Shown: positions 53,959 to 63,612, numbered from the stretch's first letter. The stretch is 64,000 bases of DNA from Streptomyces sp. I05A-00742 (GCF_013055795.1 NZ_JABETO010000006.1:230661-294660), one strand, 5' to 3'. The notes: generated by a model not told the origin, from the sequence alone. A program made the numbers and translations.

Positions 53959-53997
53959 GCCCGCCGCGGGCCGGTTGATCACCGGTCCGGGGCGGGC
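53959..53997. terminator. Second hairpin in the convergent spacer
   Basis: GCCCGCC (53959-53965) and GGCGGGC (53991-53997) enclose CCGGT/ACCGG pairs (53971-53985). It lies between the RNHCP genes and the convergent aminopeptidase, so it may stop either transcript. Confidence 0.5.
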
Positions 53998-54073
53998 GTT
54001 CGGAGCGCGTCGCGCGGCTTGGGGGCCGAACGCCAGCCCTTGAGCTCAGCCCTGGTAGGTCAACCCTTGCAGG

Positions 54074-55528
54074 TCAGCCCTTGAGCCGCGCCATCCACGC
54101 CTCGACGTCGGAGGACGTCCGGGGCAGGCCCGCGGAGAGGTTCCGGTTGCCGTCCTCGGTGACGAGGATGTCGTCCTCGATGCGGACGCCGATGCCGCGG
54201 TACTCCTCGGGAACGGTCAGGTCGTCGGCCTGGAAGTAGAGGCCGGGCTCGACGGTCAGCACCATGCCCGGCTCCAGGACGCCGTCCACGTAGGCCTCCG
54301 TGCGGGCGACCGCGCAGTCGTGGACGTCCATGCCGAGCATGTGACCGGTGCCGTGGAGGGTCCAGCGGCGCTGGAGACCGAGTTCGACGACGCGCTCGAC
54401 CGGGCCCTCGACCAGGCCCCACTCCACCAGCTTCTCCGCCAGGACCCGCTGGGAGGCGTCGTGGAAGTCGCGGAACGCGGCGCCCGGCTTGACCGCGGCG
54501 ATCCCCGCTTCCTGGGCTTCGTAGACGGCGTCGTAGATCTTGCGCTGGAGATCGGTGTACGCGCCGTTGATGGGGAGGGTCCGCGTCACGTCCGCCGTGT
54601 AGAGGGTGTGGGTCTCCACACCCGCGTCGAGCAGCAGCAGGTCGCCGGAGCGGACGGGGCCGTCGTTGCGGACCCAGTGCAGCGTGGTGGCGTGCGGCCC
54701 GGCGGCACAGATGGAGCCGTAACCGATGTCATTGCCCTCGACCCGGGCGCGGAGGAAGAACGTCCCCTCGATGTAGCGCTCGGAAGTGGCCTCCGCCTTG
54801 TCGAGGACCTTCACGACGTCCTCGAAGCCCCGGACGGTGGAGTCGACGGCCTTCTGCAGCTCGCCGATCTCGAAGGCGTCCTTCACGAGCCGCTGCTCGC
54901 TGATGAAGATCCGCAGCTCCTCGTCGCGCTCGGCGGTGACCTTGTCGGTCAGCGCGGCCTCGATGCCGGCGTCGTGACCGCGGACGGCACGGACCGGTCC
55001 GGTGGCCTTCGCCAGGGCGGCGGGCAGCTCGCGCACGTCGGCGCAGGGCAGACCGTAGAGCCGCTGGGCCTCGGTGAGGCTGTTCCGGCGGCCCACCCAC
55101 AGCTCGCCCATGCCGTCGAGCCAGAACTCGCCGTTCTCACGGTTCGAGCGCGGCAGCAGGTACAGCGTGGCGTCGTGGCCGTCCGCCGTCGGTTCCAGGA
55201 CCAGTACGCCGTCCTGCGTCTGGTCGCCGGTGAGGTACGCGTACTCGGTCGAGGCGCGGAAGGCGTACTCGGTGTCGTTCGAACGGGTCTTGAGGTTGCC
55301 CGCCGGGATCACCAGGCGCTCGCCGGGGAAACGCGCGGAGAGACCGGCACGGCGGCGCGCCGTCTCCTGGGCCTGGGGTATGGGCCGCAGGTCGCGCAGC
55401 TCGGTGTCGGCCCAGCCGCTCTTCATGTTCTCGGCAAGCTCGTCGGAGACGCCCGGGTAGAGGCCGTTCTTCCGCTGCTTGATCGGCTCGTCGCCTTCGG
55501 GGTTCTCGGGCGCGGGCTGCTCGGTCAT
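54074..55528 (-). CDS. Xaa-Pro aminopeptidase (aminopeptidase P, M24B)
   Basis: Encodes 484 aa, with GAGGAGG six bases before the ATG at 55528. N-terminal creatinase-like half, then the M24B catalytic half with metal ligands in order: LLLLDAGVE, TADVTRT, HGTGHMLGMDVHD, TVEPGLYF and RIEDDILVT. It removes an N-terminal residue before proline. Length is normal for the family. It is monocistronic by position. Confidence 0.96.
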   Translation of the reverse strand: MTEQPAPENPEGDEPIKQRKNGLYPGVSDELAENMKSGWADTELRDLRPIPQAQETARRRAGLSARFPGERLVIPAGNLKTRSNDTEYAFRASTEYAYLTGDQTQDGVLVLEPTADGHDATLYLLPRSNRENGEFWLDGMGELWVGRRNSLTEAQRLYGLPCADVRELPAALAKATGPVRAVRGHDAGIEAALTDKVTAERDEELRIFISEQRLVKDAFEIGELQKAVDSTVRGFEDVVKVLDKAEATSERYIEGTFFLRARVEGNDIGYGSICAAGPHATTLHWVRNDGPVRSGDLLLLDAGVETHTLYTADVTRTLPINGAYTDLQRKIYDAVYEAQEAGIAAVKPGAAFRDFHDASQRVLAEKLVEWGLVEGPVERVVELGLQRRWTLHGTGHMLGMDVHDCAVARTEAYVDGVLEPGMVLTVEPGLYFQADDLTVPEEYRGIGVRIEDDILVTEDGNRNLSAGLPRTSSDVEAWMARLKG

Positions 55529-55628
55529 GCTTTCCTCCTCGAACGGGGCCGCCCTCCATCGTAGGTGGGGGCAAAGCACCGGAGGAGAGTCGTAAGACCA
55601 GGGTTAAATGGTCTGCAATATCAGTAAA

Positions 55629-57257
55629 TCAGTCAAAATGGGCAACCAGGAGGACGACGTCCTCGCCGGAGCGGTGCTCGTCGTAACCGTCGAGGCCGCC
55701 GGAACGGTCGGTCCCACCGGTCCCACTGGTCCCGTCGGAGGCGGAGCGATCGGACGACGCGCCCGGGGCGCCCGCGATATCCATAGCGTCCGGCAGGATC
55801 GCGCGGAGGACGTGGTCGGCCACGGCGTCCGGGTCACGGCGCGCCTCCCGGGGGACGCTCGCGGCCGCCGCGTGCAGCCGGGCGAAGGCCCGGTCCATCG
55901 CGTCGCCGGTGCGGTGCAGCAGCCCGTCGCTGTAGAGCAGGAGCGTTTCCCCCGGCGCCGGTTCGATCTCCACGCTGGGCGCCTCCCAGCAGGCGAGCAT
56001 GCCGAGCGGCGCCGACAGCGAGGTCTCCACATACTCCGTGCGGTGATCGCCGATGATCAGCGGCGAGCAGTGGCCGGCCGCCGCGACGACGACCTTCCGG
56101 CTGGCCGGGTCGCAGTAGGCGAAGAGCGCCGTGGCGGAGCGGGCGGGCTCGGTCAGCCGCAGCAGGAGTTCGAGGTCGGAGAGGACGGCGACCGGGTCCT
56201 CGCCCTCCATCACCGCGTACGCCCGCAGGGAGGCCCGCAGCCGTCCGGTCGCCGCGACGGCCGCGGGGCCCGAGCCGGTGATGCCGCCCACGGCGAGGCC
56301 GAGCGCGCCCTCGGGCAGGGGGAGCGCGTCGTACCAGTCGCCGCCGCCGCGCGGCCCGGTGCGGTGGCGCACGGCGAGCCGGATCCCGGCGACGCGGGGC
56401 AGCCGGCCGGGGAGCAGCTCCTCGTGGAGCGCCGCCAGGGCGTCCCGGGTGCGGCCGAGCTCCAGCAGGCGGGCGAGGTGTTCGGCCGCGTGGGAAAGGT
56501 AGCGCCCGGTCAGGTGCCGCTGCCGTTCGGTGGGTTCGGCCGGTTCGTCGTAGAGCCAGACGGCGGCACCGATCCGGTGCTCCGTCGCCCCGGCGGCCGC
56601 GGTGTCCAGCGGTACGGCGTAGGTGGCGGCGTAGCCGAGCCGGGCCGCGACCTCGCGGTGCAGGGGGTCGAGATCCTCCTCGCCGGGGATGTCGGGGCGC
56701 GCGGTGCCGGAGCGGGAGCCGACGGGGGGTAGGTCGTCGAGGAGGTGGAGGTACGGGTGGGTGGCGCCGGAGGGGGCAGACGCGGGGGACGACGGGTGCG
56801 ACGAGGGGGGAGGGGGAGTTTCGTGCGGGACGGTTTCGAGGTGGCCGAGATCGGCGCGGCCGAGCCCGAGGGCGACGGTCGCCGTGCGGCCGGAGTCGTC
56901 GACGGGGTGGAGGGTGACCAGACCCCGCCCGGCGCCGAGCAGAGTGGCGCCGGCTTGCAGGAGTTCACGCAGCGCGTCGTCGAGGTCCGTGGTGCGGGTG
57001 AGGCGTTCGGTGAATTCCTGGAGGGCGGTGAGGTCCGAGACCCAACGGGCGAGCCGGTCCTGCACGAGGAGGCCGGGGCTCCGGGGGCCGAGGGGGTGCC
57101 CGGGAACGGCTGGATCCGTGGGCTCGTCGGGCTCGGAAGTGCCCATGGGGGCCGTGAGGGAGGAGGTGCCGGAGGCCGCCGCGGAAGCAGAAGCCGCGGC
57201 AGGGGCGGGGACGGGCGGATCGATTCCGGCCACTTTCGGGAGCTGGGGCGCGGTCAT
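55629..57257 (-). CDS. GAF-SpoIIE (PP2C-type) phosphatase with altered metal motif
   Basis: Encodes 542 aa from the ATG at 57257. A low-complexity N-terminus of about 60 residues precedes a GAF domain (80-250). The SpoIIE phosphatase domain follows (about 300-535). PP2C motifs are RGGGDWYDAL and LLYSDGLLHR, but the usual GDVxGHG motif reads VGGITGSGPAA, replacing the metal-binding Asp by Gly. The last motif is GEDVVLLV. Such proteins dephosphorylate anti-anti-sigma factors. The change could lower or abolish activity. No partner gene is adjacent. Confidence 0.88.
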   Translation of the reverse strand: MTAPQLPKVAGIDPPVPAPAAASASAAASGTSSLTAPMGTSEPDEPTDPAVPGHPLGPRSPGLLVQDRLARWVSDLTALQEFTERLTRTTDLDDALRELLQAGATLLGAGRGLVTLHPVDDSGRTATVALGLGRADLGHLETVPHETPPPPSSHPSSPASAPSGATHPYLHLLDDLPPVGSRSGTARPDIPGEEDLDPLHREVAARLGYAATYAVPLDTAAAGATEHRIGAAVWLYDEPAEPTERQRHLTGRYLSHAAEHLARLLELGRTRDALAALHEELLPGRLPRVAGIRLAVRHRTGPRGGGDWYDALPLPEGALGLAVGGITGSGPAAVAATGRLRASLRAYAVMEGEDPVAVLSDLELLLRLTEPARSATALFAYCDPASRKVVVAAAGHCSPLIIGDHRTEYVETSLSAPLGMLACWEAPSVEIEPAPGETLLLYSDGLLHRTGDAMDRAFARLHAAAASVPREARRDPDAVADHVLRAILPDAMDIAGAPGASSDRSASDGTSGTGGTDRSGGLDGYDEHRSGEDVVLLVAHFD

Positions 57258-57984
57258 GGTCGTCTGTCCCGGCGGTGCCGTGCGGAGGCGGCCTCGGGAT
57301 CCGCTCCGCAGAGCGTCCGCAGGGCTTCGGCGGACTTCGCCGACCAGCCCGTTGGCCTGCTTGTTCCATGGAATAGCACCGCAAACCCCCTGTCGTGGTG
57401 CGCGCTATCGGTGACTCCACATGTACACGCCCCGGTGAGGGGATGTCCAGCATTGGACCAGTGGGAATGATGGTGTCTGAGGGGTTTTGAAGTTGGCCGG
57501 AAAATAGTGCTGTGCTCGCCGAATTGCGGTCGACTGGCCGTGCTCGACAGCGCGTCACCGCCACCGCGGTGGGTACGTACTTGAGGAAGGGCAGGGGGAG
57601 TTGGGGGCGCCCCGGAACCCGGCGGAACGCCCGGGCGTCTTACCCGGCAACGGCCGTGCCCGTCCCCGAGTGGCGTGGGGGAACCCATGCCGTGGGCGAG
57701 GGGCTACCGGCCCCAGCACCAAGCGCCATGCGCGCGCCACCCTCCGCCATGTTTCACGCTCGGCCCCAGGCGTGATGCGCTGCGTTGTACGCGCAGTGAC
57801 CTGTGATCCATGTGGTGCGCCGACCATGAAGGGCGGCGGCGCGTTGAGTGCCGCGCGCAGCGGCGCCCGTAGTGCCATGTAATGCGACACGCAGTGCTGT
57901 GACATGCAACGAATGCAATGCCCTGACGGCCCTGGTCTCCGACCGGGGCCCACCTTCGGCGTTCACGGAAAGGAACGAGCGCTC
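57258..57984. other. 727-bp divergent spacer
   Basis: Lies between the SpoIIE-type gene (leftward) and the Prim-Pol-like gene (rightward). No CDS is supported. It has TTCCATGGAA (57364-57373), the dyad GTCCA-N4-TGGAC (57445-57458) and a section at 57860-57935 with repeated ATGC and GTGC words. These are likely promoter and operator areas for both genes. Confidence 0.6.
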
Positions 57985-58737
57985 ATGCGCGAGATCCTCG
58001 GAAGGCGACGCAAGCTCTCGCTCCGGCGGCCCGGCCGGTCCGCGGTGGTCACCGCGGCCCTGACCTACGCCACGGAGTGGCAGTGGCCCGTACTCCCCGG
58101 TGTGGGCCTCCGGCCCGGCATCGGCCGCGTGCGCGAATGCGCCTGCTCCCACCCGGAGTGCGCGGTACCGGGCGCCCACCCCTTCGACCCCGGCCTGCTG
58201 GCGGCCACCACGGACGCGCGGATGGTCCGCTGGTGGTGGACCAACCGGCCCGAGGCCCCCGTCGTCCTCGCCACCGGCGGGCGCGCGGCGTGCGCCGTGA
58301 GCCTCCCCGCGATCGCCGGGGCGCGCGCGCTGGCGGCCTTCGACCGCGCGGGCGTGCGCCTCGGCCCCGTGGTGGCCACACCGACGCGCTGGACGCTCCT
58401 CGTCGCGCCCTACTCGCTGGAAGTCCTCGGCGAACTGCTGCACAACCAGGAGTGGGTGCCCGGCTCGCTGCGCTTCCACGGCGACGGCGGCTACGTGGTC
58501 CTCCCGCCGTCCGCCACGGGCTCCGGCCGCGCGCGCTGGGAACGGGCGCCGCAGCCCACCGGCACGCCCACCGGACGGGTCCGCGCGCTGCGGGCGGCCA
58601 CCGGCGCCGCGGGGGGCGGCCGGGGCGGCGTGGACGGCGGTTCCCGGCCGTGGCTGCCGGACGTGGCCTCGGTGGTCGACGTCCTGGTCGAGCAGAGCGC
58701 GGCAACGCCGGGCGGCGGCAGCCGACTGGCGCACTGA
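57985..58737 (+). CDS. Bifunctional primase/polymerase N-terminal-like protein, degenerate
   Basis: Encodes 250 aa from the ATG at 57985; AAGGAA about ten bases upstream. The pattern CSHPECAVPGAHPFDPGLLAATTDARMVRWWW followed by PVVLATGGR fits the Prim-Pol N-terminal family. The expected DxD catalytic pair after the TG motif is missing here (CAVSLPAIAG), so polymerase activity is doubtful. No helicase or primase partner is adjacent. A regulatory or structural role is possible. Confidence 0.8.
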   Translation: MREILGRRRKLSLRRPGRSAVVTAALTYATEWQWPVLPGVGLRPGIGRVRECACSHPECAVPGAHPFDPGLLAATTDARMVRWWWTNRPEAPVVLATGGRAACAVSLPAIAGARALAAFDRAGVRLGPVVATPTRWTLLVAPYSLEVLGELLHNQEWVPGSLRFHGDGGYVVLPPSATGSGRARWERAPQPTGTPTGRVRALRAATGAAGGGRGGVDGGSRPWLPDVASVVDVLVEQSAATPGGGSRLAH

Positions 58738-59091
58738 GCGGCCCCCGCGGCCCCGGAGCGCACCGCTCCGTCGAGGCCCCGGCGGGACCCGCACGCCTCG
58801 GGCGCGGCTCGCCCGTGGGAGCGCGTACGGACGGGAGACGCACGCGCTCTCACTCGTACGGGTGCAAGCCGCGCCGAGAACTGCGGGAATCGGGTGGGGA
58901 TGGGCAGGGGGACGGGGGTACCGGCCGCTATGTTCGGGTACCGGGCCTGCGTCGGAAGCCGTGCCGGTCGAACGCCGGTCGTTGACGGCGGGTTTCGAAC
59001 CGGGCGCCTGTGCGGCCGCCGTCGGTCCGGGCCGGGGCGCGCCCGAGGCCGCCCCCTCAACCAGTGTCCGCGGCGAGTCGCAGGTGGTCCC
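58738..59091. other. 354-bp spacer
   Basis: Between the Prim-Pol-like gene and the secreted hypothetical, both rightward. GC-rich, with no confident promoter, hairpin or gene. I see nothing further in it. Confidence 0.5.
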
Positions 59092-59778
59092 ATGGAGCGT
59101 GCGTCCGGTGTGCCCGGCGTGTCCCAGCAACGTGCAGCGAATCTCCGGATGGTCGCGCTGGCGGCCGCCGTGGCGCTCGCCGTCGTGCTGCCCCTGGCGG
59201 CGGCGACGGCGGGCCCGGTGAGCCCGGCCGGCCGGCCGGACGCCGGACCGGAGACGGAACAGGAAGCGGCCCGCGGCCGCGCCGGTGCGGCTCCCGCCCG
59301 CTCGGGCGGCGGGGACGCCCTCGGGGTCGCGGCCGCGGCGGCCGGGGACCTCGTGGGCGGGGCCTCCGACGGCTCCGGCGACGGTGCCGGGCGGGGCGCG
59401 GCCTTCGGGATGCCGCCCGCGGGGCCGGGCGAGCCCCGTGACGCCGCCCAGTGCGGCCCCGAACTCGACTCCCCCGACGGCCTGGAGGCCCAGACCTGCG
59501 TTCTGACCGAGGGCGGGGAGACCTGGGCGCGGACGTACTACCGGAACGGGACGGACGATCCGCTTACCGGGGTGCTGACCCTGATGGCCCCGGACGGACG
59601 CTCGCTCCAGGTGCGCTGTCCGATGCCCGCCTCGGGCGCCCCGGACGCCTGTGAGACCCCCCGCCGGCGGACGTTGCGCGGACATGGCGCGTATACAGCG
59701 GTTGCGGAGATCGCTTCGGCCGAGGGGAAGCTGCTCCTCCGCTCCGGCAGCAACTCGCCGGGCGTCGAGGAGGATTAG
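59092..59778 (+). CDS. Hypothetical secreted protein
   Basis: Encodes 228 aa from the ATG at 59092 with AGGTGG upstream. A hydrophobic segment at about 20-42 acts as a signal peptide or anchor. A Gly/Ala/Asp-rich linker follows to about residue 115. The C-terminal domain has four Cys (AQCGPEL, AQTCVLTE, VRCPMPA, PDACETP), which could form two disulfides. Family not recognised. Its 3' spacer is long. Confidence 0.72.
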   Translation: MERASGVPGVSQQRAANLRMVALAAAVALAVVLPLAAATAGPVSPAGRPDAGPETEQEAARGRAGAAPARSGGGDALGVAAAAAGDLVGGASDGSGDGAGRGAAFGMPPAGPGEPRDAAQCGPELDSPDGLEAQTCVLTEGGETWARTYYRNGTDDPLTGVLTLMAPDGRSLQVRCPMPASGAPDACETPRRRTLRGHGAYTAVAEIASAEGKLLLRSGSNSPGVEED

Positions 59779-60798
59779 TGGGGGACGCCCGGAGCGTTGG
59801 CTTCCGGTCGGCGGAAGGGGCTCGTCCTGTCGTCTCCGCGCGTTCCCGGGCGTTTTCGGGCGGACGCGGCCGTGGTCGCCGCCCAAGGCGTTCAGGGCGT
59901 TCCAGGGCAGGAGAAACGTCGTGGCCTCGGCCTGCGGAGTCGTTGGGGGCAGGGCGGGCCGCTCGGAGGGGGGCCGGCCTGGACGCGCCCGGCGGGCCGC
60001 GGCGAGGGCCGGCGGGGTCCGGGCATGGAAGCGCCCGATCGCTGGCGACGGGGGATGCACCAGCGACCGGGCTCCTAGAACGGTAACAAGAGATCGGCGG
60101 TTCGCAAATTCGATCGTGGATTTTTAGACGCGGATTTCCGGGCTGACAGCGGGAGTTGTGACAGGAGTCACGCGATGGGCGCTCGATGAGCGTCGGAACG
60201 GATGCTTCCGTCAGGGGCGGGACGTCGTCCCGATCGCGTTCCGGTTGAGGCGGTCCGGGGGACCGGGAGGGGCGGGCCGACGCCGCGCGGAGTCCGGGGA
60301 AGGCCTTGTGCCGGGGCCACGCGGAGTGCGGGTGACGTCTTCAGCCGGGCCAGGGGAGTTCAGCCGTACGACGCGGGGGCCGTGGGCTTGCTTGTTGACG
60401 TTCACCGCGGGATGCCGGAGCGGATGCGTGCGGCGGCAGGGCGTTCCCGTCGACGGGTTTCACCCGACGGGCGTCCTCGTTGTCGACGAGCCGGACGATG
60501 AGGGTGATGAGGGCGATGCGCCGGAGACCCGCGGGACGCCCGAGGGCCCGATCGGGCGCCCCGCGGACCCCGGCCGGATGCGTGCGGCGGCGTCCGCGCG
60601 GCCGGGCGCTAGGCTCGCGCCCGTACGAGCCGGAGGCATCCAGCCGGTTGCCGGAATCCCGGACGCCGGTCCTGGAAGCCGGAGATCCGGCGACCGGAGA
60701 CCCGCGACCGGGGATCCGGAATCCGGAACCTGGGAAATCGACAGGCCGGTGACCGGAGGTCCGGAAGCCGGAAGCATCGATCGGGAGACACGCACGCC
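59779..60798. other. 1-kb non-coding stretch with degenerate repeats
   Basis: No frame gives a believable protein. It holds an AT-richer island at about 60080-60130 with GTAACAAGAGATCG, a short dyad GTGAC-agga-GTCAC (60158-60171), a likely -10 TAGGCT at 60610-60615 inside a GGGCGC/GCGCCC hairpin, and a degenerate set of (C/G)ACCGGAGNTCCGG-like units at about 60680-60770 just upstream of the DUF5926 gene. A small RNA or long leader for that gene is possible. Confidence 0.55.
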
Positions 60799-61767
60799 AT
60801 GGCCAAGAAGCGCCGCCCCCAGACCAAGGCCGCCACGCCGCGGGCCGTCAACGGCCCGATCCCCGTCGTCGGTGCCCGCGAGCCCTGCCCGTGCGGGTCG
60901 GGCCGCCGCTACAAGGCGTGCCACGGCCACACGGCCGCGCACGCCGCGGCCGAGCTGGTCCAGCGGCCCTTCGAGGGGCTGCCCGGCGAGGCCGACTGGG
61001 TCGCCCTGCGCGAGCTGGTGCCCGCCGCGACCGTCGAACTCACCCTCAAGGACGGGCTGCCCGAGGGCGTGCCCTCGGTGACCCTGGCGACCGTGCTGCC
61101 CATGGCCTGGCCGGCCCTGCGCCGTGACAACGGCGCCGTCCTGCTGGGACTGCAGAACGACACGGCGACCGGCGACCTCAGCCGCGACCTCGCCGACACC
61201 TTGCGGCGCGCCCTGACCGCCGAGCCCGGCAGCCCTGTCGCCGGGGCCCGTACCGGGACCGAAGGGCCGCGGCTGCAGGACCTGCTGGACCCGGCGGCGC
61301 CCTTCGAGCCCGTCGTGCACACCGGCTTCGAGTTCTGGGTCGAGAACGCCGAGAACGCCACCGGTGAGGTCGCCGCCTCCCTGGAGCGGGCGAACGCCGC
61401 CGCGATCCCCACCGTCCGGCTCACCGGCGTCGAGGGCGCCTACTGGTGCGAGACGCCCGAGAAGAACCACCTCCGCTGGGTGATGACCCACCCGGAGGAG
61501 AAGCTGCTGGACGCGCTCGCGCGGCTGCACGCGGCCGGTGAGTCCTCGCTCGGCGAGGGCACCCGTCTCGTCGGCTCGTTCCGGGCGCACGGGCTGACCG
61601 TGCCCGTCTGGGACCTGCCCGGCGGCGTGGGGGCCGCCGACGTCGAGAAGCCCGCCGCGGCCTTCGCGGAGCGGCTGAACGGCGCCCTGGCCGACGAGGC
61701 GCCCCTGACCGGGGACGAGCGGCGGGCCCGCAACGGGTTGACGAGTCGTCAGGTCACCCTGAACTGA
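60799..61767 (+). CDS. DUF5926 / SEC-C motif protein
   Basis: Encodes 322 aa; GGGAG about ten bases before the ATG. A basic N-terminus and a SEC-C zinc motif CPCGSGRRYKACHG at about residues 33-46 are clear. The remainder matches the DUF5926 family. SEC-C metal-binding tails occur in SecA and bind zinc and sometimes SecB or ribosomes, so a translation- or export-linked role is possible. Its own role is unknown. It has no close partner on its strand. Confidence 0.88.
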   Translation: MAKKRRPQTKAATPRAVNGPIPVVGAREPCPCGSGRRYKACHGHTAAHAAAELVQRPFEGLPGEADWVALRELVPAATVELTLKDGLPEGVPSVTLATVLPMAWPALRRDNGAVLLGLQNDTATGDLSRDLADTLRRALTAEPGSPVAGARTGTEGPRLQDLLDPAAPFEPVVHTGFEFWVENAENATGEVAASLERANAAAIPTVRLTGVEGAYWCETPEKNHLRWVMTHPEEKLLDALARLHAAGESSLGEGTRLVGSFRAHGLTVPVWDLPGGVGAADVEKPAAAFAERLNGALADEAPLTGDERRARNGLTSRQVTLN

Positions 61768-61919
61768 CCGTTCCTGGGCGGCTCCTCCGGAGTGACTCCT
61801 CCGGGTCGCGCGAGGCCGTGGGCGTGGCATGTGCCCACGTGCCTTGCTCCGGCGTCCGGGTGGTCCGGGCGCGGGCCGGAGGGGCGCGAGCCGCAGCTGT
61901 CAGTTGGTCGCGAGGGCCG

Positions 61920-62435
61920 TCACATCAGTCCCTCCAGATCGGAGAAGTCCAGCTCCGGGGTGAGGTCGACGCGCGTAGCGAAACCGGCGCGCGTGGAGAG
62001 CGCGGCCCAAACGGTCACCTCGCCGGAGGCGTCCCGTACGCCCCACTCCTGGGACAGCGCGCTGATGATGTTGAGCCCGCGGCCGCCGCGGGCCGTGACC
62101 GAGGGAGTGGCCGGAAACGGACGGGTCGGCCCGCCGCCGTCGGTGACCTCCACGGTGAGCCGTCCGCGCTCGTCCACCCGCCAGGCGGCGAGGACGCCGC
62201 CGTTGCCGTAGCCCTGCGCCGCGCCGTGCTCCCGGCTCAGCGGGCGCCCGTGCCGGTACGCGTTGCTGAGCAGTTCCGAGAGGATCAGTACGGCGTCGTC
62301 GATGACCGGATCCGGTACCCCGTTCGTCCGTAGGTCCTCGCGCATCCGGTGTCTCGCCTCGCCCACACCGGCTGGACCATGGGGTACGGCCATGACCGAC
62401 GACGTGGGCACCTCCTGTGCCACCACCAACGCCAC
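61920..62435 (-). CDS. Anti-sigma-factor-like ATP-binding protein
   Basis: Encodes 171 aa from the GTG at 62435, chosen because AAGGAGGT lies eight bases upstream. HATPase motifs: LILSELLSNAYRHG, VTDGGGPTRP and GRGLNIISALS. These fit a RsbW-like single-domain kinase. It is the second of its kind in the window (first at 50184-50654). No sigma factor or anti-anti-sigma gene adjoins it. Confidence 0.88.
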   Translation of the reverse strand: MALVVAQEVPTSSVMAVPHGPAGVGEARHRMREDLRTNGVPDPVIDDAVLILSELLSNAYRHGRPLSREHGAAQGYGNGGVLAAWRVDERGRLTVEVTDGGGPTRPFPATPSVTARGGRGLNIISALSQEWGVRDASGEVTVWAALSTRAGFATRVDLTPELDFSDLEGLM

Positions 62436-62708
62436 CCCCGAGACCTCCTTTGCCCCACGTCAGGGGATGGATGCCCCAATGGACTGGACCGGAAACCGGC
62501 CACTCCGGGCCCGGTGGGGCACTCGGAACGGCCGAACACGTACCGAACGCGCCGGTGCACACCCTGTGATGGGCGCGGGGGCGTGCGGACGTGCCCGACG
62601 GCGCGCGACCGGAAGGGCCGTCGGGGAATGCCCCCGGCACGCGCCGCTTCCCGACGTCCCCGCTTCGCGCGGTCATACGCATGGTCAGTCGCGCGTTCAT
62701 TCGCGCGG

Positions 62709-63548
62709 TCAGCGGCGGCCGAGCTGGGTGAGCACCGCCTTCGGCCGGTTGGTGATCACCGCGTCCACGCCGAGCCGCAGGCACAGCTCGACGTCCTCGG
62801 CCTCGTTGACCGTCCACACGTGCACCCGGTGTCCCGCGCGGTGCAGCCGTGCCACGTACCCCGGGTGGTTGCGGACGATCCGGATGCTGGGGCCGGCGAT
62901 GCCGACCCCCGGCGGCAGACGGCCGTCGCGCAGGCGCGGTGAGACGAACTGCATCAGGTAGACCGCGGGGAGCGCCGGGGCGGCCGACCGGATCCGGTGC
63001 AGCGAACGGGCGGAGAAGCTCATCACCCGGACGGCCGGGGGCTCTCCGGGCGGCGGCCGGTCGAGGCCGAAGCGGCCGAGCAGGGCGAGCAGCCTGGCCT
63101 CGACCTGACCCGCCCAGCGGGTGGGGTGCTTGGTCTCGATGGCCAGCTCGACGCGGCGGTCCGCGTCGACGACGAGTTCGAGGAGGCGTTCCAGGGTGAG
63201 GACGGCCGTGCTGTCGGAGTCCGGCGCCTCGGTGTCCGGGGCCTCCGCGTCGGAGGCCCGGCCCTTCCAGGAGCCGAAGTCGAGCGCCGCCAGGTCGGCC
63301 AGCTCCAGCGAGGAGACCGCCCCCCGGCCGTTGGACGTGCGGTTGATCCGCCGGTCGTGGACGCAGACGAGGTGTCCGTCCGCCGTCAGCCGTACGTCGC
63401 ACTCCAGCGCGTCCGCGCCGTCCTCGATCGCCTTGCGGTACGCGGCGAGGGTGTGTTCCGGCGCGTCCTCGGACGCGCCGCGGTGGGCGACTACGGCCAG
63501 CGGGTGGCGCCCGGGGCGGGACGCGGGGGCCGGGTGCGCATGGGTCAC
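62709..63548 (-). CDS. Glycerophosphodiester phosphodiesterase
   Basis: Encodes 279 aa from the GTG at 63548. GDPD motifs: AHRGASEDAPEHT, ALECDVRLTADGHLVCVHD with catalytic His and metal ligands, and the late AIETKHPTRW. It splits glycerophosphodiesters to glycerol-3-phosphate and an alcohol. No signal peptide is seen, so it is probably cytoplasmic. It is followed by the anti-sigma-like gene after about 270 bp. Confidence 0.93.
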   Translation of the reverse strand: MTHAHPAPASRPGRHPLAVVAHRGASEDAPEHTLAAYRKAIEDGADALECDVRLTADGHLVCVHDRRINRTSNGRGAVSSLELADLAALDFGSWKGRASDAEAPDTEAPDSDSTAVLTLERLLELVVDADRRVELAIETKHPTRWAGQVEARLLALLGRFGLDRPPPGEPPAVRVMSFSARSLHRIRSAAPALPAVYLMQFVSPRLRDGRLPPGVGIAGPSIRIVRNHPGYVARLHRAGHRVHVWTVNEAEDVELCLRLGVDAVITNRPKAVLTQLGRR

Positions 63549-63612
63549 CGCGTTATCGTGCCATCGCCTGGCACAATCGCGCATGGGGCCTTTGTCCGGT
63601 TGCCCGCCGATG

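Noticed and set aside
57512..57775. Short rightward frame of 87 codons in the spacer before the Prim-Pol-like gene
   Set aside because: No ribosome site, no recognisable sequence and a composition typical of random high-GC frames.
60158..61081. Rightward frame of about 300 codons upstream of and overlapping the DUF5926 gene
   Set aside because: Arg/Pro/Ala-rich, no domain, and its 3' half overlaps the SEC-C protein in another frame.
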